Assembly: GCF_021130785.1 (NCBI RefSeq)
Contig: NW_025778976.1
Coordinates: forward strand, 1 to 64,000
Origin: Homalodisca vitripennis
Lineage: Eukaryota > Arthropoda > Insecta > Hemiptera > Cicadellidae
Reading direction: 5' to 3'
Length of the DNA stretch: 64,000 nucleotides
Shown here: one piece after another, positions 44,431 through 59,146 of the stretch
How positions within the stretch are numbered: position 1 is the stretch's first letter
Layout: every line of letters begins with the position of its first letter
Notes under the pieces: model-generated
Database searches by the model: none
Seen by the model: the letters and a program-made list of their open reading frames with translations, nothing else
What the model was told of the DNA's origin: nothing
Position numbers and translations under genes: made by a program

Positions 44431-44864
44431 TCATTATATTATTCATATATTTCAATACAATTGTAATACAACATTTTAATTCAATAAATGTTTATAAATA
44501 AATTTATGAAAGCCAAAAACAATTATCCTAAGATGTTGCATAGCAAAATCTTAAATCTGAAGTTTGGCCTGCAATCCTCCCCAATCACTGACCTAATACA
44601 ATATTGGGCTGGGCTGTAATTTTAGTCTCGCTGGTTATATGTACCTTAAACTGCGGTTAGTCTTTGAGTACGTTTCCTCGTATAGTACATTCTGGAAAAG
44701 CAGTTAGCAAAGACAAAGGTCTATTTATTAAACAAAACCGTGTAACAAAGCTGTCCAGCTTAACAAGGATGAGTAAAGGATAATACAACTATAAGGACCC
44801 TTTATACACCGAGTCCTTACGGTCCAACGACAACTCACTCTCCTTCATTGTCTTTAACATAACC
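44431..44864. other. Intergenic, nothing recognised
   Basis: No gene visible between the mariner-type element and the 25-bp array. Confidence 0.4.
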
Positions 44865-46573
44865 TGTAATAAACCTAAACTAACATAACCTGTAATAACC
44901 TAAACTAACATAGCCTGTAATAACCTAAACTAAAATAGCCTGTAATAACCTAAACTAACATAGCCTGTAATAACCTAAACTAACATAGCCTGTAATAACC
45001 TAAACTAACATAGCCTGTAATAACCTAAACTAACATAACCTGTAATAACCTAAACTAACATAGCCTGAAATAACCTAAACTAACATAGCCTGTAATAACC
45101 TAAACTAACATAACCTGCAATAACCTAAACTAACATAACCTGTAATAACCTAAACTAACATAACCTGTAATAACCTAAACTAACATAACCTGTAATAACC
45201 TAAACTAACATAACCTGTAATAACATAAACTAACATACCCTGTAATAACCTAAACTAACATAACCTGTAATAACCTAAACTAACATAGCCTGTAATAACC
45301 TAAACTAACAAAACCTGTAATAACCTAAACTAACATAACCTGTAATAACCTAAACTAACATAACCTGTAATAACCTAAAACTAACATAACCTGTAATAAC
45401 CTAAACTAACATAGCCTGTAAAAACCTAAACTAACATAACCTGTAATAACCTAAACTAACATAACCTGTAATAACCTAAAACTAACATAAACCTGTAATA
45501 ACCTAAACTAACATAGCCTGTAATAACCTAAACTAACATAACCTGTAATACCTAATCTAACATAATCTTTAATAACCTAAACTAACATAACCTGTAATAA
45601 CCTAAACTAACATAACCTTTAATAACCTAAACTAAACATAACCTGTAATAACCTAAACTAACATAACCTTTAATAACCTAAACTAACAAAACACTTAATA
45701 ATCTAAACTAACATAGCCTGTAATAACCTAAACTAACATAACCTGTAATAACCTAAACTAACATAACCTGTAATAACCTAATCTAACATAACCTGTAGTA
45801 ACCTAAACTAACATAACCTGTAATAACCTAAACTAACATAGCCTGTAATAACCTAAACTAACGTAACCTGTAATAACCTAAACTAACATAACCTGTAATA
45901 ACCTAAACTAACAAAACCTGTAATAACCTAAACTAGCATAACCTGTAATAAACTAAACTAACATAACCTGTAATAACCTAAACTAACATAACCTCTAATA
46001 ACCTAAACTAACATAACCTGTAATAACCTAAACTAACATAACCTGTAATAACCTAAACTAACATAACTTTTAATAACCTAAACTAACATAACCTTTAATA
46101 ACCTAAACTAACCTAACCTGTTATAAGCTAAACTAACATAACCTTTAATAACTTAAACTAACATAACCTTTAATAACCTAAACTAACATAACCTTTAATA
46201 ACCTAAACTAACATAACCTTTAATAACCTAAACTAACATAACCTGAAATAACCTAAACTAACGTAACCTTTAATAACCTAAACTAACATAACCTTTAATA
46301 ACCTAAAACTAACATAACCTGTAATAACCTAAACTAACATAACCTTTAATAACCTAAACTAACATAACCTGTAATAACCTGAACTAACATAACCTGTAAT
46401 AACCTAAACTAACATAACCTTTAATAACCTAAACTAACATAACCTTTAATAACCTAAACTAACATAACTTGCAATAACCTAAACTAACATAACCTGCAAT
46501 AACCTAAACTAACATAACCTGTAATAACCTAAACTAACATAACCTGTAATTACCTAAACTAACCTAAACCTGT
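44865..46573. repeat. 25-bp tandem repeat, ~68 copies
   Basis: The unit is TAACCTAAACTAACATAACC followed by TGTAA, with G/A (ATAGCC/ATAACC) and TGTAA/TTTAA variants clustered in patches; the TTTAA type is commoner after 45.6 kb. Single-base insertions occur in AAA and ACC runs. The unit contains CCTAA, the complement of the insect telomere repeat TTAGG, but only once per 25 bp. Confidence 0.95.
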
Positions 46574-49500
46574 TTTTTTTTTCATTCCACGAGCAACGTT
46601 TTTCGAGTATTAAACAGTATTAGTAGATACATTCCTTACAACTATTACCAATTACCTCAGAGATGATATAGAATATTTCGCTTTGTATACTAACATTCCG
46701 AATTATATCTGTGTGCAAAACAAGGTGGAATATCTACTGAAACAGGCCAGGTAGAGTTTAGAGATCTAGGTTTCTCCAAATAGTCATGACTCTCCTTAAA
46801 CACGGCTGGACACCCAAAAATACTGTCCTACTTCTAATCTAACCATTTACATATATGCATGGTATATTATACAAAATATCAAGGGATAATTTCAATTCCT
46901 TCGATCTAAAAAGGAGTTCCCTTCTCATAATGGTGAATTGGAAAATGTCGTATATAAACGAAAATATAACGTTAAAAATACATTTGTTTCTTTTATGGTT
47001 ATAATAAATGCATGGTGGATCGTAATAGGAATGACGAAACTGCATAACATGTATATTTACCGTTCATTGCCAAGAACTATTTTGCCATATTAGTAAATTT
47101 CACACTTATATGGTAAATTTCCCTGAAAGTCAGTTGTTGGGCTGCTAAGAATGTAAACTGCTTCGTTTGTAATATCTGAGTACAGGTTTGTAATAGGACT
47201 TTAATTGGACGTTCAACGTAGATAACTGACAATTCGATATAAAAAATATTACACTAATTTTATATCTTCACAAATATTTAAAAAAAAAATAGTTTAGATT
47301 ACATGAAATTGCCCACAAACTGAAATGGTCATTTCGTTCGTTCACTCATAAAGGCTAATTTGTGTATAGAATTGAAGCCACGTCACGATATATTATGTTT
47401 AAAATAAAATAACATCCACAGAGATGCTCATAGAATTCGAGTGTCAACATTTCCACGGATTGCAATACCAACTGCATTTATCTCTCTAACTAATTGGTGA
47501 AATAGTTCACTTGGTTCGCAAACAACATTCATGTGACATCAAACACTCAACACTTGTATACAGAAGTTACCTATGCCATGCTACTCTCACCTACAAATGG
47601 AGAATTTATTTTATTCTTACAAACATATTTTTAAGTTTATGATAATTATGGACTCACGTTACTATTAGGATAATAATATGCTATATTTAAATCATTTTAC
47701 CTTTGATATTACATTTGCCTGTAAAAAGGTTTCAGATAAGAGTTGAGACAATTTCGTCACCTGCGAAATTGGGAGAGGTGGTAATCGCGAAGGTAGGATT
47801 CAGGCATGAATGAAATTGGTTGAGCCAATCAAAAGCCTACCTGGAGGTCTAAGTAAAGGTGTAACATAATCTTACACATTGCATGGCAATCTAAAGGTGA
47901 TTTGTAATTCTATTATGTTGAATCCCATTTACTTCTAGTCTGCAGTTGCAATTCGAGTAACACACAAATATGTGGACATTTGTGTGTTTACAACCCCAGA
48001 TATTCACAGCTTACTGGATACACTATGTATTTCTCAGTAACTTTTAAACGTAAAATTAAGCAACAAATCTGCATGTATTTTATATGTTGAATAGCTTAAA
48101 TTTAAAATCAGGAGTAATCCCAATTGTTAGCACAACCAATTTATCCATGTGGTTTATCAATAAAACTACAATTATATAGATTTAATAAATGTTTTGATAA
48201 AATAAAATTTAACTAAATTTGAAAAAGAGGATGTTAAACATTGTTTAACGACATCTACGCCATTCCAATACATAAGTCCGAGTCCAATAGAAATAGTTGA
48301 TGATTTTAATTAATTAGACTGTAATAAAATCTTATTAGGATGAACTTGATGAAATAAATCAGAATTTAATTAATTTTGAGTAGGATTCTAATACATGCAA
48401 CAGCAAATAAAGGAACTTGCAAATATTATTTAATATTTTATTTTATTGTAACGCCTCTTTAATGTCAAAACGTTTAATACTCTTGAAGAAATAATTTAAT
48501 AAGATCAGACCAGAAGTAGATATTTTTTGAAAATATCGATAACTTGTTTAATTGAGTAATCACATTTCATTCGTTTGTAACAGATTTAATAAAAAGACAC
48601 TTTAATAAGTTCAAATGAGACGGAAATAAAATCCTTCAGGATTGTATTTCAAGACAAGATTTTTATTTCAAGTCAAGTAAATAAGCTAGACGGCGAATAT
48701 TATTGTTCTCATAACAATATTGAAATTTTAACAAACCAATGTAAGATTTTTTACGAATGAAATATGGAGGGTGAAATGTAAAGAAATAACTATAACGAAG
48801 TAAAACATTAAGTAAACGTTAATTATCAATAATATATTTATAAAAACAAAACCTAATAAGTTTTTCAATTTTATTTTTAATTCATTTTATAGATAAATGG
48901 AAAAATGTACACTTATTCTATTCTCCTAAATTGAAAAATCAAATAAACAAATTGGATACAAAAGTAACACGCAAAAGACTTTCAAAGACTTGCTTTTATG
49001 ACATAATATATTGTAATTAGATTGAATAAAATTGATGTATGTTTTCCGGAAATAACAAAATCTCCTACTCTCGTTCAATCTTTGTCCGTGAACATAGTCC
49101 AATTTGATTATATTATTTCTATTATCTACTGATAAATATAATCTTTTTAGAGTAAACTTTGCTATGGGGCCCAAAAACTTTCATTGCTGGATCACATATT
49201 ATTACATAATAATTTAATGTCCTATTTCCAGTTTATTTTCTAATTATTTTATCAGTGAGTGTTGATTTTAATTAACAGATTATCAATAAATGAAACATAT
49301 AAAAATTCATTTATTCCTCTTTGTATAGTCCTAATTTATAGATCTAGTATAAACTTTATTTTGTATATAATAATAGTCAATAGTGTTCTAAAACAACCTT
49401 CTGTGAATATCATTCAAATCACCTTTTATTAAGCCCCTGTGACAACGATGGCTAAAAAATTTGGTTTTAGTCTAAAACATTTATAAATGTGTTCGTCAGG

Positions 49501-50625
49501 AATTTTATTGAGATTACGTCACCGTAACATTCTATAAGATATGATCTCTCAGTCCATCGAATGCTGACAGGCTCAAGGTACGAACACGATGCTGTAACCA
49601 GCTCCCTACCTCGCCCATCTTCGCCGGATATCAGTGGCTCGTCTCAAACAAACAGTCCTACTATATTAAGGAACAATGGCTTTCAAAATTCTTTGTGTCA
49701 TTAGTCACGGTTATCACTCGCAATACTTAACCACAGTATTACAGCAAGTACCATGTACCAAGCTATAAAATCCTTTGCATTAATTTTTATATTTGAAAAG
49801 GTTTTTTCAAATGCAGCAGTTCTAGTTTATTGTGTCTGGAAAGCTAATTTACATATAGCTTTAAGTATTGAACAAAACAAATACTGATTTATTGTTTTAT
49901 TTTTCTTCGGAAAAAAACAGCGAGAATGAACGTTTGTACAGTAAGTGGAGTGGTAGCATGAAACAGGATGTAAATAACAGCCAGACAGGAAGTGAGACAC
50001 TTCCGGAAGGCAAGGATTAGAGACAGGTCCTAACTTCAATGTTGTATGTCCTGATGAGAAGCAATATTGTCATCAAGAATTATTTTATAAAATTATTTCT
50101 TGATAGCTAAATGTAATATCTTTTTAGTTTTATGTGTTAAGACTTACATAAATGTATTTTATTGCACTTAAAACATTTTTACAGTTGTATAGCATATATG
50201 ATATTAAAGAAATACAAATACCAGCGCAAGGATGGATATATTTTCTAATTTCACGGTTTAGATTGATAGTGGCAGATATGTAAATAAATGATAAATATAT
50301 TGCAGGCTTCTCAATGAAAATTTAATCAGTATATGAGTATCAAATAATTGAATAACCATCCACACAAATTAACACCCAATACTTCATTCACCCTTATCAT
50401 CATTTATACCTTAAATAATCTAGGAAATTTTAGTAATATTCAATTTTCGCTAGAGACTGTCTGTGAACTCTTTTCACAAAGCAAAGTGAATTTTACAACA
50501 ATAGTTGATTGAGACAAGCTTTAAATTGATTCCTGTTTAATGATTTATTGCTCTCGGGAAGCTTGCTAATGAACTTCACTGTAATGTTTGAAGGTAATTA
50601 GTCAAATGCCGAAGTTGTGTGTTGC
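46574..50625. other. Intergenic AT-rich DNA, nothing recognised
   Basis: About 4 kb with no convincing gene, repeat or RNA. Small frames of 68-82 codons have no recognisable motif. Confidence 0.4.
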
Positions 50626-50629
50626 TGAA

Positions 50630-51085
50630 ACACGATAGCTCTTTCTGCCTCAGACCTCATAATGATGTATTTATCTACCCCAGGATAAATCCCTTTTAAA
50701 TTGGCGGTATATATCTACTTTATAGACACAGAGGCAAGGCAGAGGTAGGGATCCAAACTCCGTGAAAGCAGTTTTCACGACTCTCTGGTTACAGTTCTGG
50801 ATTATCCTCACAGCATTCTTTACAGACTTTATAGAGTTTATATTTATCACCACTGCCCTAGAGTCTTGTGTCACACCTCTAATGGTGATGTACTAGACCA
50901 AAATATGCCCCAGAACATATTCTGAAGACTATCTGGCAAGGTTACATGAATGCCTAAGGAAACTCTCGAATAGACGTTTACAATGTGTTCATTCCAGGTT
51001 AATCCTCGATCAAGTTCCATTCCTAGATATATTGTCGAGCCAGTGAGTTCAATGGAATAGTTGCCATCTGCACGACAGGTAAGTT
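50630..51085 (-). mobile_element. Jockey-like non-LTR retrotransposon fragment (reverse transcriptase C-terminus)
   Basis: On the minus strand one frame reads TIYLGMELDRGLTWNEHI near 51035, the typical end of the LINE reverse-transcriptase domain (FLGVxxDxxLxWxxHI), and another frame further on reads VKNAVRIIQNCNQRVVKTAF and LPLPCLCVYKV near 50790, the family's C-terminal pattern. Stops and a frameshift separate them, and no other LINE parts are seen nearby, so this is a dead 5'-truncated remnant or an internal scrap. Confidence 0.7.
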
Positions 51086-51089
51086 GTAG

Positions 51090-52890
51090 TAGAACAGTCT
51101 AAGAAAAAAATACATTTATGACACATGTTTATTACATCATATTTAACAGCCGTTGCTTTATAGACGTGGTTACAAAACCTACTCTAAATTATTCTGTTAA
51201 TTATAACTAAACGTGGAATGATAACAATTATTATTGAAGTATCAATTAATAAAATATAGTATAAACACATATTTTCTATCTTCATAACAGTTTTATTCAT
51301 CGAAAGGTGAAATACAAAATAATGAACTTCAGCAAAAGCAAATTACACTCGTTATCATTACTAACATTTCCACCGAAATTTACCTCCAATAATAACAAAT
51401 TAAATATGAGTTTATTATATATCTTTCATATAGGTAATTTTATACTACGTTGATGTCTAAACTGCCATAACTATCGTATTAGACAAAACAGTATGTTGTA
51501 ATCAATCAATGTCTGACCTTCGCGAGATAACATTTCAACTATACTACGATGAATTGTCAAACGTGTACTCACAAAGCAGAAATTACTTCTTCCTCTGGTA
51601 TAACGGATTCTGGACAGTCCTACACCTATTGCCACTGATTTTATTCGTAAATACATTTGCACTAGAATCGAGTTGAGATGGCCAAGACCCAGTAAATTAA
51701 TAATAACTTTCAGAATTGATTAGTTATAATACTATTACTTATACATCATTCATCTGGATAGTTTCTGGTCTGAAATGAATTTTAAAAGAACGAGACGTAC
51801 TGTATTTGTTAATTAATATAAACATATATGAGAAATCTAATAAAATATTATACAGAAATCCTATTGCTCATTTCAAGAAGATGTGAAAATTAATAATTAA
51901 CATTGTAGTAACAATACCTTAGTATAAAACACATGTCTAGTAAGTACTTCAAACATGTTAATGCTCTTTCTTAATTGGAACATATATGTAACAAATAACT
52001 CCAATAACGATGAGTTTTAGTATCGTATTATAAAGTATTCGCTGTACTGATTGAGCCCGTTATTGTAAATAGAATTTCTCGGAATATATAGATATAAACC
52101 AAGCTATGTTTGTATATACATATATGTAAAAGCTTTATAACATTTTTAATAGTTTGTATAAATAGTTTCTTTGAAGTTCATGGAATTTTTATTTTTATTC
52201 ATGATTGGTATATAACAGGTAAAACAATTAGGGTAAGTTAACCAAACCTGTCCAGCCGTTCTTTTAGTAACATTAGCAAACGTCATTTCAGTTTTACATA
52301 TCTAGACTAATATAAATAAAATATTTATTTCCAACATTTACATTCATGTTTACAAATAAATGAAAAACTTAGGAAGTCACTGACCAAGAACAAGTAGCTG
52401 GTCAGTGTAACAGATACACAATACACAAATAAACAGTTTATAGCTTGCTCTCACATAAAAAAACTAAAAAGTCAACAGACTGCTCTCCGCGACGTCTGCA
52501 CAAGACTACAAAAAAACCACAACCAAAATAAATACATATAGCCGACGTTTATATAATACAGAGTGACTAATAACTAATTAGACACTAATTAGACACTAAT
52601 TAGACAATGCAAAGAGTAACAAAAAAATGTTTTGAAAAAAAATACAAATATACAATCTTATGTACTAATATAATAAAAAGGTTTACAATCTATTATATAA
52701 TATATAATTGTTAAATACTAAATTTTAAAGCCCACAGGATATCAAACGTATTACATCTCAGAAGCTTTTTTATGGTGAGAGGAATTATCAAACACGTGCC
52801 AAACAACCCTTGGGATTAAACAGCTTTTGACGATATTTTATTAAACTTAGAGAGATGGAGAGAACATGAGTCGATATACGATTGCCTTAG
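51090..52890. other. Intergenic, nothing recognised
   Basis: AT-rich DNA with no supported feature. A short ACTAATTAGAC triplication lies near 52573-52606. Confidence 0.4.
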
Positions 52891-52908
52891 GCGTTGTATA
52901 TTTCAAGC

Positions 52909-52946
<38 letters not shown>

Positions 52947-52967
52947 GTCGCTTGAAATATACAACGC
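52891..52967. repeat. 24-bp inverted repeat around a TA core
   Basis: The arm GCGTTGTATATTTCAAGCGA plus CATA at 52891-52914 is exactly complementary to 52944-52967, with a self-complementary TA run between, so 77 bp can fold as one hairpin. Confidence 0.85.
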
Positions 52968-52981
52968 ACACACACAATATA

Positions 52982-52983
<2 letters not shown>

Positions 52984-53068
<85 letters not shown>
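52984..53068. repeat. Long GT microsatellite
   Basis: About 42 uninterrupted GT/TG dinucleotides directly follow the hairpin and a short CA run. Confidence 0.95.
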
Positions 53069-53069
<1 letters not shown>

Positions 53070-56000
53070 CTAACTTGTCATGTATTGATTTAATTAGACC
53101 TTATGCTTTGCTCAGCTTGTAATTAAAAGGTTTTGGTATTATTTTTTAGAATTTTTCTAATTTTATATGATTTTTAGTAATACAATCAATGTTAATTTAT
53201 CATATAGTACATTTTATGTAATACAAGACGGAATATTTTTCGCATGTGAGCAGAGCAAGACAGTTTCCAGCAGCTAAATCAAGCAGCCGTCTCTGATGCG
53301 GTGGAATGTAAACTCTGATACAGGGACTTGCCAACACTGGCTTGTTTTAACTTATACCTTTAGCGTTAGCGTGATGGGAACTATGCAATGTGTTAACATT
53401 TCATATGATTGCACTCAGTCTGTTTAAAAATGCATTTAGAATCTTGCGATTTTCTCATTTCCATTATGGTAGACTTGACGAATGCAAAAATGTTCACTAA
53501 CGCTCAGCCAAATGCACTACACATCCGCTACCATGGATTCAATGTTTTCAATAAAGAAATAAATATTCATCCAAAATTGCATGCCTGTAGCTCTTTAATA
53601 TCTTTCGATATTGTACACAGATATAAAGGCAGAAAAACATTTGGGCGGCCCCTCGAGGGATATAATTTGCGAACGCTTAGACAATAAAGCAGTCAGACAT
53701 AAAACACGATAATACTGTTCGTAAAAATTCTTTTAACGTTCAGATTTTTACTGTTATCGACAAGTAAAACGTAACCTTACGTGACAGTATGTACCTTTTT
53801 CACTTATGTTTGTGGATGTGAAAGTTTTATGTTGTTGTTTGTGTTGTTGTGTGATGTACATATTCTTTGTTCTCAGTAATCTTAAATTATATTCCGGAAC
53901 CAGATACTACATTACTTCAGGTTCTCGTCAGATTATTGAATTGAATATAAGAATTGAACTCGAGCACTTGTGTTTTGTTTCTACACTAAACGTGCCAACT
54001 ACTAAGTGTGTACTAATATGGATAAAGACCAGTGTAAGAATTTTACTATTTTTTTGTTTATTTATTTCTAAACTCACTTATTTCCGGACAATAAGCGGTG
54101 TGGATCGAGCTAACCGATAATAAGAGTAGTACCCATTTCAAACTCGGTTACCTAAACTGTTTGCACCGAGAGTGTGTGACAAAAGCGTACCTAATATTTT
54201 TAATTAATAAAGTATATTCGTCGGCATTGCATGTAATTATTAACTCTATTGAAAAGTGGGATTCAAAATTTGTATATGTTTAATACTTACTGACTCTGTA
54301 TAATGTTACTGCTAGATCAACCAAATCAATATTTTGAATTATTCTATGCAGAGTTAACTAGTGAGAGTAACACACAAGCGTCTGATTCATTGGACCCTAA
54401 AGATCCTGTCTGTGCTGCGCGAGAAACATTTCCATAATCTCCATGCTGTTGTTGCGTACGAATTTCGGAATCTCATTATAACTTTCGCTGAATAATACAA
54501 GCTCTAAAACTCGTCGTGAAACTGAAATCTGTTATGATTTGACGCTTCATATTACATTATTGATACGTTCCATTCTTATTTCCAATGGACTCTAAAAGTT
54601 TATAACCAACCTTTCTGAAAATCTTACAAATATTCAGTTTAGACTAGTTTTGTATTTGTATTGTAGATTGTATTTGATCTTCTGTGGACGAAAAATGGCA
54701 AACATAAGCTTTTAGTATTAAAAAAAATCTTCAAGAAGTATAAGGAATGACTATAGTTCGTGACTCTTACTTTATCAAGGCACTTAATTACTGCTCGTTC
54801 CATACAGCGAGTTCATTGTGCCACTATCGTTATCTCAAAAATAATTAAACTTACTAAACAATGTTTAATGAGGGACTCCACGTACCTTTTGTGACAATTT
54901 AAAATCAATTTATAATTTGTACGCGCCATTTGACAATATGGAGGCTAATATGAAAATGTCTTATGGAACACTCTGTATTTTTATTTGCAATTCTCTACAA
55001 CAATCTAAATCAGTAATATGATTGGCAATTGTATTAAACTTAAATTTTAGCAACTATAGTCTTACAGGTGGTCCCCATATCTAACAACTAAGTGATCAGA
55101 TCGTTTGGTGATGCCTTGATAATTTTGAACCACGAGTAATTTCGGATAAATTTACTTCACGACTAAAGTTTGTTTTGCTAAGGTTTACTTTAACGTAACA
55201 ATATTGTTGTGACATCCCTGAGGTTGAACACTATATCGTACCAACACACCATCATGCATTCGGATTTATACATTGTTGACTGATTATCCAATTACTACTA
55301 CAATTCCTGAAAGAGCTACAAATTACAAAACACTGATCATAATAATGATTAAAAGATTCATATGGTTAAAGTTATAAACCTGGTACGAAAACGTTTACTG
55401 AGGAAACGTCAATATATGTATTAATTTTTAATATTTTTAATTTTGTTACGGGAACTGAACAAAATATAATAAAAATATAAAACCTATGCTGCATCATAAA
55501 TGCCATTAAGTTTAAATACACACTCTCATCATTGATTAGATTATAATACATAATGCTGTACTAACGGGTTTGTTTATTTCAATTCTGAAAAATGATCCAA
55601 GCACTAAAACAAAATAATTTACTTTCCAGTAAAACAAACTCATTGCACATTTATTAATAAGTTGTATAAGGAAAAGAATTAATAACCCTTTGCTTAGAAC
55701 TTAATGTTAGAAATAAACAAGTATCGCGTGTTTCTGCAAGAAAAGTTTAGGAAGTCGAGATCCGTAACAAAGTTGGCCATGAAGTAGTTTGGAAGTGGTA
55801 TTAGACAAACAAGTAAGCAACAGCTGCGTTTCCATTGTAACTGAGTGTTCCATAGAGACTTGGATTTCACTTGTAATAAACATCGTGAATAATATTAGAC
55901 AAACCAGCAGGCATCAGCTCCGTTTCCATTGTAATAAAGTGTTCGTTAGTGACTCGGATTTCACTTGTAATAAACACTTGAAAATTTACGAAATATTTAG

Positions 56001-56721
56001 TTCATAGTTTAATAATTTAATATTGAACTGACTACATTAAAATGGTATACGTCATCAATGGAAGATTACACTTCGTTTGAATTTTCCAAATGGAAACACA
56101 ATATGAAAGAAACTAAGCTTCAGTGGAAAAGTTAACCAATTTGAGAGGCGAAATGAAGTGAGAGGGTGAGAGGTCCCTCGTTAACCCAATATAACGAATC
56201 TCACGAGCGTGGGCTGCGTGTGCTGAAACTACACCCACAAGCTCTCACCCACTCCGGGCATTGCGGCTCTGGCTCTGGGCTTCACAATTCGCGTAAGATA
56301 CTCAAATCTCTTGCAGTATTAACTTTCATGATCTAAAACCTTACCTTACCTTACCTTCCCTACAGGATTGAGTGCCCTATCCTGCAAATGGTACTTCTTA
56401 TCCTATGTAAACAAAAAAGTCCTCTTACTTTTGTTAATTAGTTGATTACTCTTGTAATCTTATAGGATAAAATATTTATATACAAAGCTTATAGTCTATT
56501 ACAATTGTATTCTCTCAATGAAAGAGTATTTCATGTGGACAAAAATCTATTAGTGGACTTATGCTGGACAAAATCTTGATAATAACTTACAATTTTTTTA
56601 CATCTTTAGGGTAGTCCATTTAGACGTATTATGTTTAAAACCTTTATTTACAGTTACGGACATTTCACGTGATGACGTATACCAGTGTTAGCAGTAAAGT
56701 GCTTGCTGGTATGAATACACA

Positions 56722-57015
56722 ATGAAACGATGTGATGAGCGTTTTATGTTTGTCTGTAATACACACACGTGGGCAAGGTATAACAGGTCGTCAAGCGTGA
56801 AACGCTTTTGTTCCCATAAACTTTACGATGGCGCTTATGCCAAGCTAAAAGCTACATTTAAATTTCATCATTTTATCAACGATTTAGTGGTTTACCAAAC
56901 CCTAGTGATGATATATTCAAGAATCTTTTTAAAACCATGCATTTTCACCAAATGCCATATGTTATGTTATAATGAGAATAATAATAAAGAATTATTATTC
57001 GAGACAAATTCATGA
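56722..57015 (+). CDS. Short frame conserved between duplication copies (doubtful)
   Basis: Counterpart of 29862-30050. It starts MKRCDERFMFVCNTHTWARY and is longer at the end because of a frame change after codon 62. No domain is recognised, and coding status is doubtful. Confidence 0.15.
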   Translation: MKRCDERFMFVCNTHTWARYNRSSSVKRFCSHKLYDGAYAKLKATFKFHHFINDLVVYQTLVMIYSRIFLKPCIFTKCHMLCYNENNNKELLFETNS

Positions 57016-57485
57016 ATTTTGTTCTGAACTTACCGTTGTGTTTTTGATAGTGGTGCATTGTTTTATTATTTTGAGTGTTTCTGATTAATATTATCAGAAG
57101 TTGGATCAGATTATCAAATTGGACTTAGCTTTGTTGTAATAAACTATTTAATATGATCGGCCCGGGCTCATATAAAGCATATTGTTGTAATACGAATTAA
57201 AGGAAACGTATCCAAGTACGTGTTGTGTACTCAGTGACTATTTGTATGTAAGAGAGACATGTCAGCAGGGCGAAGTAAACGCAGTGATATGGAAGAAGGA
57301 AATATATTACTACGCTATATAATAAGGTAGGAATACGCCACACCACGTGTGTGAACAGGCTTCGGTGAGGTTGCATGCAAAATGACAATTCACATATTAA
57401 AAACGTCAAATGATTGTTATCAATTTATTCGCAAATCCATTTATTCAGTGATTTTCGTCTTCCCATCTTAGTTACTCGTAAGACC

Positions 57486-57880
57486 ATTCCAAAGTTTCGC
57501 CAACGCTTTGCCTATGAGTTATACGCACCATCATCAAACTCGATATAAATAATGCATCATGTAACATTTCTAACTCCAATCTATGGATAGATATCGTGAG
57601 GACAGAAAGGCAGATGTGTAGAGTTAGATTTTAACAGATCTTTCAGTGGTTTACTAACGCTAAACCAATAACTACGTCTTTAAGAAACAACAATATTTTT
57701 AGGTGTAGAAATACACATTAATTCAATCTTAGGTACACGCAAATTTAGTATATATTTTTTTATTACACTGGTTCTTAATAAAATTAAAATTAAGGTTTAT
57801 AGAAAAGATCAGTATTTTATTTGATAAATATTCTCATTTATTATACCATACAGTTTTAAACGTTTATTAAGGTATAGACC
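57486..57880. mobile_element. ~395-bp insertion in copy 2
   Basis: Copy 1 reads straight through at the equivalent site (about 30613). The insert is bordered by AGACC on both sides (57481-57485 and 57876-57880), which could be a 5-bp target duplication; copy 1 has GGACC. No coding potential or inverted ends are seen. A deletion in copy 1 is the alternative. Confidence 0.4.
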
Positions 57881-59114
57881 TTTTAAGTTTCCCTTCTTCG
57901 TAGTATCTAACAACTAACATAATAAAACAAATATAGTGTACACAGAATGTAAATGTAATGAATTACGAAGGCTAAAACAGCAGCCATTATTCAAAGCATA
58001 ATATCTAGTAAGGCGTTCCAAAGTTATTAAAAAGAAATTATTACATCTTATATAAGTTTAAAAACACCTAAAGGAAACCTATGTAATATATAACACAATA
58101 AAATGAGGAGACCACTGCCTCCTTGTTCTTACTATACGGGCCACAGTTCCGGTGTGAGATTCATTTACATCCTGTCTCAGTTCGCTGCCTCCTTTGTTGT
58201 GTTTTATTCTGAGTTCTTAAGGTGCCTTAAGGTACATTTTGGTAAATATTATATGAATTGTGTGTTTGTTTACAAATGCTGAATAAAGCAATATTGCAAT
58301 ACCATGACTGATACCTTGTTGCCTCTGAGAAGGTATATTGCTAAAAGAATTCTAAAGAATGTATATGTGGACTCCAGTGTGTTTAAATTTTGAGATACAC
58401 CAGTACAACCCTGCAAGCCCCCAATTCAGAATACATAGAAATAGTCAATTCATTTACAAAAATGTATTACGAGCTGATATAATGTTTGTAAATCTACACA
58501 TAAGTATAAATATTGTAGTTAACTAGAAATCTTTAAACAGTTTTCAATGTAATACAATAGTGTATCGTTTTATAGATAATGACTATACCAGGTTTTTTTT
58601 GGTAAAAACCAAAGAACAAAAGGTTGCAGTTTAATAAGCGGCCACTACGACAATCGCTATATTTAAATCATTAAACTATGGATTATATTAAAAACACTTC
58701 ACCTGTAGATATTCATATTTAATCATTGCTAGCTGTTTTATTTGACAGAAAAAAATCATTGTTTAATACAATCTTAAAAGACAATAACGTAAATCGGGTT
58801 GACATTTTTGTTCAAAATAAAATCGTTTGGATGGTATTAGAGTAACAGCTGACGGTAGCAAGTACAATATCGATGTACATGTGATTTTTATGTCACAAGT
58901 TGTCAGACATGTTTCCCCTTGAATAAAGTAATAAGTTAAATGGTTTCGTTTGTTATATTTTATAAATACGCATAACCTATATACCTTTTAATTCACTAAA
59001 TTATTACTTTTTAGGATGTAAAACAGACGAAGTATACTTTTGTTTCGGTAGATAGATACATTGAGGATTCGTTACTCGTGAATATTAATAATTCGATAAT
59101 AAAGATATCGATGA

Positions 59115-59146
59115 TTTACTTGATGGTCTTAAAGCCATCAAGTAAA
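59115..59146. other. Perfect short hairpin, copy 2
   Basis: The same arms and loop as at 31848-31879, with flanks that have diverged slightly. Confidence 0.6.

Noticed and set aside
44865..46573. Interstitial telomere array
   Set aside because: CCTAA occurs only once per 25-bp unit, not as a pure CCTAA run.
49827..50039. 70-codon minus-strand frame
   Set aside because: No family motif, no start context and random composition; likely chance.
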